A DNA stretch of 7,824 bases from positions 1 through 7,824 of the forward strand of contig CALGOK010000044.1 in assembly GCA_937961295.1 (NCBI GenBank), in the 5' to 3' direction. Below, in pieces: positions 1 through 5,908 of this stretch. Both the position numbers and the translations under genes were made by a program. How positions within the stretch are numbered: the stretch's first letter is position 1; the number at the start of each line of letters is the position of its first letter. The DNA comes from an uncultured Gemmatimonadota bacterium. GTDB lineage: Bacteria; Gemmatimonadota; Gemmatimonadetes; Gemmatimonadales; GWC2-71-9. The notes under the pieces were generated by a model. The model worked only from the letters and a program-made list of their open reading frames with translations. It was not told where the DNA came from and ran no database searches.

Positions 1-190
1 GAACGTCGTGCTGCCCAACGAGTACGGCTTCTACGCCAACGTGAACCCCGAGGTCGATCATCCGCGCTGGAGCCAGGCGCGCGAGCGGCGCATCGGCGAG
101 TTCTTCAAGAAGCCGACGCTGATGTTCAACGGCTACGCCGACCAGGTGGCCTCGCTGTACGCCGGCATGGACCTGCGGCGGAACTTCTGA
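1..190 (+). CDS. msrP: Protein-methionine-sulfoxide reductase catalytic subunit MsrP, 3' end only
   Basis: This is the last 62 or so residues of a protein whose start lies before the window; the reading frame begins at base 2 and ends at TGA 188-190. The visible tail contains NPEVDHPRWSQA, the arginine-rich ERRIG, and PTLMFNGYADQVASLYAGMDL, which I recognise as the conserved C-terminal end of MsrP (formerly YedY). From family knowledge, MsrP is a periplasmic, Tat-exported molybdopterin enzyme that reduces methionine sulfoxide in oxidised envelope proteins and takes electrons from the membrane haem protein MsrQ. The next gene is msrQ, 4 bases downstream, which supports the call. The molybdopterin-binding cysteine and the Tat signal are outside the window and cannot be checked. 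Confidence 0.92.
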   Translation, partial: NVVLPNEYGFYANVNPEVDHPRWSQARERRIGEFFKKPTLMFNGYADQVASLYAGMDLRRNF

Positions 191-194
191 TTCC

Positions 195-842
195 GTGACG
201 ATCAACGACCTGCTGGGGCGCGTGGTGCGCCCCGCGATCGTCGTGGGCGGCGTCATCCCGGCGATCGTGATCGGGATGCGGCTGTTCCGTGGCGACTACG
301 CCAATCCGGCCGAGGCGCTCGAGCACGCCACCGGCTTCACGGCGCTGTGGTTCCTGCTCTCCTCCCTCGCGGCCACCCCCCTGCGCACCCTGACCGGCGT
401 CGCCGGCTTCACGCGGTTGCGCAAGCCGCTGGGCCTCTGGGCGTTCGCCTACGCCACGATCCACCTCGGCTGCTACCTGGTGTTTGACCAGTCGCTGCTG
501 TGGGGGGAGATCTGGTTCGACATCCGGGAGCGGCCCTACATCACGGTGGGCTTCACCGCGTTCCTGATCCTCCTCGCCCTGGCCGTGACATCGCCCAACC
601 GGATGGCCAAGTGGCTCGGCGGCAAGCGCTGGAAGGCGCTCCACCGGCTGGTCTACGTGGCGGCCGCACTGGGGGTGCTCCACTTCCTCTGGCTGGTGAA
701 ACGGGACATCACCCGGCCCGTAGTGGCGGCGACGGTACTGATCGCGCTGCTGGCGCTCCGGCTGCCGGCGGCCCGCCGCGAACGGCGAGCCGCAAAGGAC
801 GAGCGGCGCACCCCGGCCGCGGTCGCCCCGTCCCGCGGCTGA
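195..842 (+). CDS. msrQ: Haem-binding membrane subunit MsrQ of the MsrPQ system
   Basis: The 215-residue product is an integral membrane b-type cytochrome of the ferric-reductase-like transmembrane family. From family knowledge it passes electrons from the quinone pool or a flavin reductase to periplasmic MsrP. Hydrophobic segments are visible at about 11-30, 47-62, 80-97, 115-131, 150-167 and 175-191. Histidines in or beside membrane segments are H44 (EHATG), H90 (ATIHLG), H150 (ALHRLVY) and H163 (VLHFLW), fitting the family's haem-ligand pattern. The GTG start at 195 keeps the first membrane segment; the next in-frame ATG (residue 28) would remove it. The ribosome binding site is weak (GGCGG at 177-181), so translation is probably coupled to msrP, 4 bases upstream. 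The tail after 191 is basic and likely cytoplasmic. Length is normal for the family. Confidence 0.93.
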   Translation: MTINDLLGRVVRPAIVVGGVIPAIVIGMRLFRGDYANPAEALEHATGFTALWFLLSSLAATPLRTLTGVAGFTRLRKPLGLWAFAYATIHLGCYLVFDQSLLWGEIWFDIRERPYITVGFTAFLILLALAVTSPNRMAKWLGGKRWKALHRLVYVAAALGVLHFLWLVKRDITRPVVAATVLIALLALRLPAARRERRAAKDERRTPAAVAPSRG

Positions 843-870
843 CGCCGCGGCCCGGCACGGGCCCCGGCGT
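842..870 (+). terminator. Strong GC hairpin right after msrQ, candidate terminator
   Basis: ACGCCG (842-847) pairs fully with CGGCGT (865-870), and inside it GGCCCG (849-854) pairs fully with CGGGCC (858-863), leaving loop GCA and a single C/C mismatch (848/864). The hairpin begins on the last base of the msrQ stop codon. There is no T-run after it, so it is not a classical intrinsic terminator; it may act as a U-less terminator, assist Rho, or protect the mRNA 3' end. It separates the msrPQ unit from the next gene. Confidence 0.5.
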
Positions 871-907
871 GCGACTGGCGGGCAAGCCCCCACGTGCTGT
901 GTGCTGA

Positions 908-913
908 TATATT
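908..913 (+). promoter_or_regulatory. Possible -10 element (TATATT) before the small secreted protein gene
   Basis: TATATT is the only strongly AT-rich hexamer in the 81-base gap between msrQ and the next gene, and lies after the msrQ hairpin, where a new promoter would be expected. No convincing -35 is visible about 17 bases upstream. It sits 10 bases before the ATG at 924, so if used the message would have almost no leader and the GAGG at 915-918 would be mostly excluded. Low certainty. Confidence 0.3.
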
Positions 914-923
914 CGAGGTCAGC

Positions 924-1295
924 ATGAGGGCCCTCCACCGCACCTGGATCGCAGCACTGCTGCTAATGGCTTCGCCGGCGTTCGGCGGCCAGTTGCTGCC
1001 CTTGCTGCATCCCTGCGAGGCCTCGACCGCCGGCCATGCCCATGGCGGTGCGACCGGGCACGCCGGTCACGACGCTCCAGCCGAACACGGCAACCCGGAA
1101 GAGTCGGAGAACTGCACCTGCATCGGCTCGTGCCACGTGCCGGTGTTGCCGGCGGCTCCCGGCGCCGGCGACCAGCTCATGGCGGTGGTCACGCTGCCAC
1201 CCGCTCCGGTCGCGATCTCGCCTGACACCGCGGCGCCCGCCGCGGCGTTCCATCTCGAGTTTCTCCCTCCCAGCACGGCCCCACCCAGCGCCTGA
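924..1295 (+). CDS. Small secreted His/Cys-rich protein, putative metal-binding
   Basis: The 123-residue product has not been matched to a named gene. Residues 1-22 form a signal peptide (basic MRALHR, hydrophobic core, probable cleavage near ASPAFGG). The mature part holds a histidine-rich stretch (H38, H40, H46, H49, H55), an acidic patch (PEESEN) and a cysteine cluster C64-T-C66 then C70-H71, plus C31. The C-terminal half is Pro/Ala-rich and ends APPSA. The make-up suggests an exported metal-binding protein; short exported proteins with a central CxC/His cluster and a PP-ending tail (for example DUF2946-like) are often found by copper genes, but I cannot confirm membership. Start: ATG 924 has GAGG at 915-918; an in-frame GTG at 894 would add ten residues before the signal peptide and is less likely. 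It precedes a TonB receptor whose plug also carries His/Met, supporting a metal role. Function is inference. Confidence 0.75.
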   Translation: MRALHRTWIAALLLMASPAFGGQLLPLLHPCEASTAGHAHGGATGHAGHDAPAEHGNPEESENCTCIGSCHVPVLPAAPGAGDQLMAVVTLPPAPVAISPDTAAPAAAFHLEFLPPSTAPPSA

Positions 1296-1299
1296 GTCC

Positions 1300-1318
1300 T
1301 GGCGCGCCTCGCGCGCCA
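1300..1318 (+). terminator. Perfect 8-bp GC hairpin after the small secreted protein gene
   Basis: TGGCGCGC (1300-1307) pairs perfectly with GCGCGCCA (1311-1318) around loop CTC, beginning 5 bases after the stop at 1293-1295. No T-run follows. It could be a terminator or attenuator, or a processing/stability hairpin giving different levels of the small protein and the receptor. The role is inference; the structure is seen directly. Confidence 0.5.
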
Positions 1319-1332
1319 CCAACCCACATCCC

Positions 1333-1351
1333 GCCGGACACGCCGTCCGGC
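1333..1351 (+). other. Second intergenic hairpin ahead of the TonB receptor gene
   Basis: GCCGGAC (1333-1339) pairs perfectly with GTCCGGC (1345-1351) around loop ACGCC, 15 bases after the first hairpin. A short CCGT/ACGG pair (1352-1355 with 1361-1364) adjoins it. Two stable stems in a 114-base gap between probably co-expressed genes look like a regulatory or processing region. TAGGCT at 1366-1371 is a weak -10-like hexamer just beyond it. No known riboswitch or cobalamin-box consensus is visible. Confidence 0.4.
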
Positions 1352-1409
1352 CCGTCTTCAACGGCTAGGCTGCCGCGCGTTGCTGCGTGGTGGCGGACGA
1401 GAGGCAATC

Positions 1410-3752
1410 ATGCAGGACAACACGAGGCGGTCGCGCGTCACCCGGGTGATCGGGTTGGCGCTCCTGGCGTGGACGGCACCGCTGGGTGCCCAAGGGGGGA
1501 GCGCCACGCAGGGCACGATCAGCGGTTCGGTGGTGTCGGCGCGCGACGGCGCCGCCCTGGCCGAGGCGCGCATCACCGTGCTGGGCGGGGGGCACGGCAG
1601 CATCACCGACGGTCGCGGCGCATTCCGCCTTGTCGGGGTTCCGGCGGGGGTGCACCGCCTGGTGGCGCAGCAGATCGGTCACGCGCCCGACACGGCGACG
1701 GTCGAGGTGCTCGCCGGCGCCGTGAGCACCGTGGCGTTCCGGCTCGTGCCGGCGGCGGTGCTGCGGGACCCGCTGGTGGTGGGCGCCACCCGCGAGGCGG
1801 GGCGGCGGGCCGACGGTGCGCTGACCATCGACGCCCTCGGCGGCAATGACGTCCGCGAGACGCGGGCGAGCCATCCTGCCGGGATCCTCAATCGACTGGC
1901 CGGGGTGCACGTCACCGAGACGTCCGGCGAGGGCCACATGATGGCGATGCGGCTGCAGGTGACCACGGCGCCGATGTACCTGTACCTCGAGGACGGCATC
2001 CCGACCCGTCCCACCGGCTTCTTCAACCACAACGCGCTCTACGAGGTGAACCTGCCGCAGGCCGGCGGAATCGAGGTGATCAAGGGCCCGGGCACGGCGC
2101 TGTATGGCAGTGACGCGATCGGCGGGATCGTGAACGTGCTGACCCGGCCGGCGCCCCAGGCCGCCACCGTCGAGCTCAATGCCGAGGGCGGCGAGCACGG
2201 GTATCGGCGCGTGCTGGCGACCGGCGGCGGCACGTGGGGGAACCACGGGATCCGTGCCGACGTGAACGTCACCCACAGCGACAACTGGAAGGAACAGGCA
2301 CCGTTCGACCGGCAGAGCGCGACCATTCGCTGGGATGGCCGGTTCGGTGCGTGGACCACGCGCACCGTCGCGGCGGGATCGCGGATCGACCAGCAGGACG
2401 TCCCGGCGATCTCGAGGGTGCTCTACGAGGGCAACCCGACCGTGAACCTCGCCCCGATCGCCTACCGGACGGTGCGCGCGCTGCGGGTCTCGAGTGCCAT
2501 CGAGCGCGAGCGGGACGGTACGCTGCTGAGCTTCACGCCCTATGCGCGCGTCAACGAGCTGGGGCTGCTGCCGAGCTGGCAGCTGACCTTTGACCCGCAG
2601 ACGTGGGTGACGAAGAACGCCTCGGTGGGCCTCCTTGCCCGGTACCGCCGCGACATCACGCCATGGAGCGGCCGGATCATCGTGGGCGTGGACGCCGACC
2701 TGAGCCCCGGGTCATTCCTGGCGCGGCAGGCGATCGTGTCGCGGTCGGGTCCGAACAATGCCTGGACGACGTACACCGACGGCGCGGTGCACTACGACTA
2801 CGACGTCACCTACCGAGGCGTGTCGCCGTACCTGCAGACGCACTGGACCCCGGCCGCCGCACTCAAGGTCGATGCCGGACTCCGCGCCGACTTCGCCGGG
2901 TACGACTACGTGACGCACCTCGACCCGGTCAGCACCGGCGCGCATCGCGTGCCGGCCAGCACCACCGTGTCGTACTCCCACCTGTCGCCCAAGATCGGTG
3001 CCACCTACGCCTTCTCCGAGGGGCTCAGCGTCTACGGGTCGTATCGGCACGGCTTTCGGGTGCCGTCGTTCGGCCAGCTCTTCACCCAGAACTCCGCGGT
3101 CAACACCGTGGACCTCGAACCGGTGAAGGTCGACAGCTGGGAGGCCGGCGTGCGCGGCCGGCTCGGCGGCCGGGCCATCTACCAGGTGGCGGCGTACACC
3201 ATGCGGGTCAGCGATGACATCCTCACCTACGTCACCGAGCAGAACACCCGCGAGGCGCGGAACGCCGGCTCGGCGCGGCACCGCGGGATCGAACTGAGCG
3301 CCGGCGTGGCCCTGGCCGGCACGCTGCGGCTCGACGCGGCGTACTCGTGGGCCACCCATCGCTACCTCGACTGGGTGCCCCGCGCGGCGAGCGGCACCAC
3401 GCCGGCCGTCTCGTACTCCGGCAACCTGATCGAGCAGGCGCCGCGCACCATCGGCAGCGCGATGCTGGCGTGGACCCCGTCGGTTCTCGGCGGTGGCCGG
3501 GTGGCGCTGGAGTGGTCGCACCTTGGCCGCTATGCCCAGGATCCGGGCAATGTCTCGTTCTACGAGGGGCACCAACTGTTCAACCTGCACGCCAACGCGT
3601 TCGTGACGCCGCAGGCCGAGCTGTTCGTGCGCGTGGTGAACCTCGGTGACAGGCGCCATGCGGAGCTGTCGAGCTACGACGCCTTCCAGAAGGACACCTA
3701 CACGCCGGGCGCGCCGCGTTCGGTCTTCGGCGGGGTGCGCTATGCGTGGTGA
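1410..3752 (+). CDS. TonB-dependent outer-membrane receptor, putative metal (copper?) transporter
   Basis: The 780-residue product is an outer-membrane gated channel energised by TonB. In order: signal peptide at 1-28 (APLGAQ, then cleavage); CarboxypepD_reg-like domain at about 35-115 (TISGSVVSARDGA start, GVPAG turn); a hydrophobic TonB-box-like LVVGAT at 121-126; plug at about 125-247, with ILNRLAGVHV, YLEDGIP, IEVIKGPGTALYGSDAIGG and VNVLTR; then a 22-strand-type barrel ending in aromatic VRYAW, as expected for BAM recognition. The plug carries GEGHMMAMR at 173-181 (H176, M177, M178, M180), which could bind a soft metal; the copper receptors OprC/NosA also use Met/His/Cys ligands, so copper is a reasonable guess but unproven. 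Start: ATG 1410 has GAGAGG 5 bases upstream and begins a proper signal peptide; the earlier in-frame TTG at 1380 does not. It overlaps the following lipoprotein gene by 11 bases. Confidence 0.93.
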   Translation: MQDNTRRSRVTRVIGLALLAWTAPLGAQGGSATQGTISGSVVSARDGAALAEARITVLGGGHGSITDGRGAFRLVGVPAGVHRLVAQQIGHAPDTATVEVLAGAVSTVAFRLVPAAVLRDPLVVGATREAGRRADGALTIDALGGNDVRETRASHPAGILNRLAGVHVTETSGEGHMMAMRLQVTTAPMYLYLEDGIPTRPTGFFNHNALYEVNLPQAGGIEVIKGPGTALYGSDAIGGIVNVLTRPAPQAATVELNAEGGEHGYRRVLATGGGTWGNHGIRADVNVTHSDNWKEQAPFDRQSATIRWDGRFGAWTTRTVAAGSRIDQQDVPAISRVLYEGNPTVNLAPIAYRTVRALRVSSAIERERDGTLLSFTPYARVNELGLLPSWQLTFDPQTWVTKNASVGLLARYRRDITPWSGRIIVGVDADLSPGSFLARQAIVSRSGPNNAWTTYTDGAVHYDYDVTYRGVSPYLQTHWTPAAALKVDAGLRADFAGYDYVTHLDPVSTGAHRVPASTTVSYSHLSPKIGATYAFSEGLSVYGSYRHGFRVPSFGQLFTQNSAVNTVDLEPVKVDSWEAGVRGRLGGRAIYQVAAYTMRVSDDILTYVTEQNTREARNAGSARHRGIELSAGVALAGTLRLDAAYSWATHRYLDWVPRAASGTTPAVSYSGNLIEQAPRTIGSAMLAWTPSVLGGGRVALEWSHLGRYAQDPGNVSFYEGHQLFNLHANAFVTPQAELFVRVVNLGDRRHAELSSYDAFQKDTYTPGAPRSVFGGVRYAW

Positions 3753-5055
3753 GTCCCTGGTCGTGATGCTGGCGGCTGTCGCGGTGGCGGGATGCACGAC
3801 GGCGGTGCCGGCGCCAGGGGGCCCGTTCTCCCACGCGGTGGTCGCGTCGTCGGCCACCGCGCAGGGCGCCACGCCGATGCTCGCGGTGTCGCCGGACGGC
3901 GAGCGGATCCTCTCATGGGTCGCGGAGGATGGCGATGCTGCCGGTGCGCTGCACGTCGAGGTGACCGGCCCCGGCGGCATCGTGCGCGGGGGCGTGCTGC
4001 GCGACCCGCTCGGCGGCATCGAGCCGCACGGCGAGGCGCCACCGGTGGTGGTCGCGGCCGGCCACGGTGTCATCGCCGCGCTCTACACGGTGGGGAAGGA
4101 CGTCGGCGCGCGCTTCCCGGCGAGCGCGCTGCGCTTCGCGCGAAGCGACGACGGCGGCGCGACGTGGCGCGATCCGGTGAGCATCAACGAGGGCGAGACG
4201 TTCGGTTCCCACAACTTCCATGCCCTGCTGGCTGGCGCCGACGGCGCGCTCTACGCGGCGTGGCTGCGGAATGTGCGCGGCGAGAGCGCGGTGTGGCTCC
4301 GGCCGTCGCGCGACGGCGGCCTCACCTGGGAGGCCGCGCGCCCCGTGCACGAGGCGCCCACCTGCCCGTGTTGCCGTACCGGGCTGGCACTCGCGCCGGA
4401 CGGCACGCTCTACTCGTCGTGGCGGAAGATCTTCGAGGGCGATGTGCGCGACGTCGTCGTCGCCGCCTCCCGCGACGGCGGAACCACCTGGAGTGATCCG
4501 GCACGACCGCGCGCCGACGACTGGGTGTTCCCTGGTTGTCCGCACGCCGGCCCGTCGCTGCGGGCGGGGGCCGACGGCAGCGTGCACATCGCCTGGTGGA
4601 CGGGGAAACCGGGCGAGGCGGGGGTGTGGTATGCCCGCTCCACCGACGGCGGCGCCACGTGGGCCGCGCAGCCCATCGCCATCGGCGAGCGGTCGTCGCC
4701 GGCCCACGTGCAGCTCGCCCTCGCCGGATCGGCGGTGCTGGTGGCCTGGGACGACGGCCTCGGCGACCGGCCGGTGGTCCGGCTCCGAGCGTCCGGCGAC
4801 GGCGGGACCACCTTCGGCGAGGCGATCGACGTGAGCGACCCCGCGGTCGCCGGGACCTACCCGGTGCTCGCCGTCGCCGCCGACTCGCTCACGGTGGCGT
4901 GGACCCAGGTGAGCGACTCCACCCACCGGGCAATGCTGGCTGCGCGACCGGACATGAGCGATCCGGCCGCCCGCATGGCGCTGCCGCGCGTGGGCCAGCA
5001 GGAGGTGATGGTGCGGAGAGCCGCCATCGCGGACCTGGTTCGGCGAGGAGACTGA
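3742..5055 (+). CDS. Asp-box (sialidase-like fold) lipoprotein with CPCC motif
   Basis: The 437-residue product has a lipoprotein signal (MRGESLVVMLAAVAVAGC, lipobox VAGC, lipidated C18), so it is probably anchored in the outer or inner membrane facing the periplasm or surface. Five Asp-box repeats of the S-x-D-G-G-x-T-W type begin at residues 135, 189, 243, 300 and 351 (last ends in F), spaced about 51-57 residues, one per blade of a beta-propeller. The F/Y-R-I-P motif of catalytic sialidases is not visible, so automated 'exo-alpha-sialidase' naming would overstate function. Unusual features are CPCC at 208-211 and C266-P-H268, both between blades, suggesting metal binding or a redox site. 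Start: ATG 3742 lies 11 bases inside the TonB receptor gene and opens directly into the lipoprotein signal; the frame is open back to 3646, but that extension is arginine-rich and not signal-like. The overlap implies translational coupling and a shared task with the receptor. Confidence 0.87.
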   Translation: MRGESLVVMLAAVAVAGCTTAVPAPGGPFSHAVVASSATAQGATPMLAVSPDGERILSWVAEDGDAAGALHVEVTGPGGIVRGGVLRDPLGGIEPHGEAPPVVVAAGHGVIAALYTVGKDVGARFPASALRFARSDDGGATWRDPVSINEGETFGSHNFHALLAGADGALYAAWLRNVRGESAVWLRPSRDGGLTWEAARPVHEAPTCPCCRTGLALAPDGTLYSSWRKIFEGDVRDVVVAASRDGGTTWSDPARPRADDWVFPGCPHAGPSLRAGADGSVHIAWWTGKPGEAGVWYARSTDGGATWAAQPIAIGERSSPAHVQLALAGSAVLVAWDDGLGDRPVVRLRASGDGGTTFGEAIDVSDPAVAGTYPVLAVAADSLTVAWTQVSDSTHRAMLAARPDMSDPAARMALPRVGQQEVMVRRAAIADLVRRGD

Positions 5056-5191
5056 GCACGGAGAGCGAATCACCGGGGGCGGAGAACTGAAGAGCGGGGC
5101 GCTTGCCTCCCTGTCGATGAGGCCAACCGCAAGCCGACAAGCTAGACTCCCGTGGTCCCTCCGTCCCCGGTGCTCCGTTCTCCGTTCTCCG
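5054..5191. repeat. Inverted pair of heptamer arrays (GGAGAAC family) in the gap before the methyltransferase
   Basis: The left arm 5060-5084 is the inverse complement of 5159-5183: 21 of 25 positions are Watson-Crick, 2 are G/T and 2 mismatch, with a 74-base spacer. Both arms keep a 7-base register. On the + strand from 5054: GAGCACG, GAGAGCG, AATCACC, GGGGGCG, GAGAACT. On the - strand read from 5189: GAGAACG, GAGAACG, GAGCACC, GGGGACG, GAGGGAC. The left array starts within the lipoprotein stop codon (5053-5055) and the right array ends 8 bases before the methyltransferase ATG. It resembles the short tandemly repeated heptanucleotide sequences known from cyanobacteria in style, not in sequence. 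Confidence 0.7.
5173..5191 (+). repeat. Tandem 7-base repeat CTCCGTT, 2.7 copies
   Basis: CTCCGTT at 5173-5179 and 5180-5186 followed by the partial copy CTCCG at 5187-5191. It is the least degenerate part of the right-hand array of the inverted pair and lies immediately 5' of the methyltransferase start, so a change in copy number would move any upstream element relative to the ATG. Confidence 0.8.
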
Positions 5192-5198
5192 AGTCGCG

Positions 5199-5801
5199 AT
5201 GAAGTCCTACGACCTCGCCTACTTCGATCGCTGGTACCGTGACCCGCGCCACGTGGAGAGGCAGCGTGCGTTCCTCCGGCGGCAGGTGGCGCTCGCGGTC
5301 GCGATGACGGAGTGGGTGCTCGAGCGCCCGATCGCGAGCGTGCTCGACCTCGGGGCGGGGGAGGGCCGCTGGTTCCGCGAGTTGCGCCGGGTTCGTCCCC
5401 GGATCCGCTATCAAGGAGTGGAGCCGTCGGACGAGGCGGTGCGCAAGCACGGTCGCCGCCGAAACCTGCTTCGCGGCGACTTCGACTCGCTGCACCGACT
5501 CGGCATCGGCGGTCCGTGGGACCTGGTGGTCGCCGCCGACGTCCTCCACTATCTCCCGACCGCCGCCATGCGCCGGGCGGTGCACGCGATGGCCCCGTTC
5601 GTGGGCGGGCTGGCGTTCTGTCCCACGTTCACCGGCGCCGATGCCATCGAGGGCGATCGCGAGGGATTCCACCGCCGCCGAGCCGCCACCTACCGCCGTG
5701 CCTTCGCGGATGCCGGACTGGAACAGGTCGCCCCGTGGGCGTGGGTGCCGCACGGCCACGCCGAGGAGCTCGCCGACTTGGAACGTCCCGGTGAAGGGTG
5801 A
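5199..5801 (+). CDS. Class I SAM-dependent methyltransferase, substrate unknown
   Basis: The 200-residue product has the Rossmann-type methyltransferase core: motif I VLDLGAGEGRWF at 48-59 (SAM glycine loop), acidic residue E75 at the end of strand 2 in GVEPS, a DFDSL segment at 94-98 near the adenine site, and DLVVAADVLHYL at 108-119 as motif IV. The N-terminus SYDLAYFDRWYRDP is rich in aromatics and likely forms a lid helix. There are no membrane segments, so it should be cytosolic. The substrate cannot be read from sequence; the neighbours do not suggest one. Start: ATG 5199 is the first codon giving the YFDRWY segment; only a weak GAG at 5191-5193 precedes it. The stop TGA (5799-5801) and the last residues (PGEG) fall at and in the GTGAAGG heptamer array, so the extreme C-terminus was probably set by the repeat. 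Confidence 0.85.
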   Translation: MKSYDLAYFDRWYRDPRHVERQRAFLRRQVALAVAMTEWVLERPIASVLDLGAGEGRWFRELRRVRPRIRYQGVEPSDEAVRKHGRRRNLLRGDFDSLHRLGIGGPWDLVVAADVLHYLPTAAMRRAVHAMAPFVGGLAFCPTFTGADAIEGDREGFHRRRAATYRRAFADAGLEQVAPWAWVPHGHAEELADLERPGEG

Positions 5802-5820
5802 TGGGTAAAGGGTGAAGGGG
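5791..5820 (+). repeat. Left array of four GTGAAGG-type heptamers, G-quadruplex pattern on + strand
   Basis: The units are GTGAAGG (5791-5797), GTGATGG (5798-5804), GTAAAGG (5805-5811) and GTGAAGG (5812-5818), then GG. The G runs at 5796-5798, 5803-5805, 5810-5812 and 5817-5820 are each separated by exactly 4 bases (TGAT, TAAA, TGAA), matching the G3N1-7 four-run quadruplex pattern on the coding strand and thus in mRNA. The array contains the methyltransferase stop codon. A GGGGATCCCC palindrome (5817-5826) closes it. Confidence 0.85.
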
Positions 5821-5865
5821 ATCCCCTGATGACGTTCCGATTCGAGCCTGGATCCCACCCAGCAC

Positions 5866-5895
5866 CCCCTTCACCCATCACCCTTCACCCTTCAC
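5866..5895 (-). repeat. Right array of four heptamers, inverted relative to the left array
   Basis: On the + strand the units are CCTTCAC (5868-5874), CCATCAC (5875-5881), CCTTCAC (5882-5888) and CCTTCAC (5889-5895). This array is the inverse complement of 5791-5820 at 27 of 30 positions, with a 45-base spacer (5821-5865). C runs at 5865-5869, 5874-5876, 5881-5883 and 5888-5890 with 4-base loops give the G-quadruplex pattern on the - strand, which is the template for pyrR transcription if transcription enters from upstream. The array ends 28 bases before the pyrR ATG. Confidence 0.85.
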
Positions 5896-5908
5896 GCCGC
5901 CCTCCGTT

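Noticed and set aside
871..923. Cobalamin riboswitch or Fur-type operator controlling the TonB module
   Set aside because: No cobalamin-box core and no AT-rich Fur-like palindrome is visible in this GC-rich gap, so neither can be supported.
1380..1409. TTG start for the TonB receptor adding ten residues
   Set aside because: The extension is not signal-like, while ATG 1410 has GAGAGG 5 bases upstream and begins a good signal peptide.
3646..3741. Extended start of the Asp-box protein inside the receptor gene
   Set aside because: The added 32 residues are arginine-rich out-of-frame translation of the receptor; the lipoprotein signal begins exactly at ATG 3742.
2712..4073. Long open frame on the - strand across the receptor and lipoprotein genes
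   Set aside because: It is an antisense shadow of high-GC coding sequence: arginine/proline/alanine-rich, with no recognisable motif, spanning two well-supported + strand genes.
3742..5055. True exo-sialidase
   Set aside because: Asp-boxes occur in many propellers; the F/Y-R-I-P motif is not visible and no sialic acid genes are nearby.
3913..5073. Long - strand open frame over the Asp-box lipoprotein gene
   Set aside because: Low-complexity, arginine-rich translation without domains; the + strand frame has a lipobox and five Asp-boxes.
5791..5895. CRISPR array
   Set aside because: The units are 7 bases, directly abutting without spacers, and the second block is inverted; no cas genes are present.
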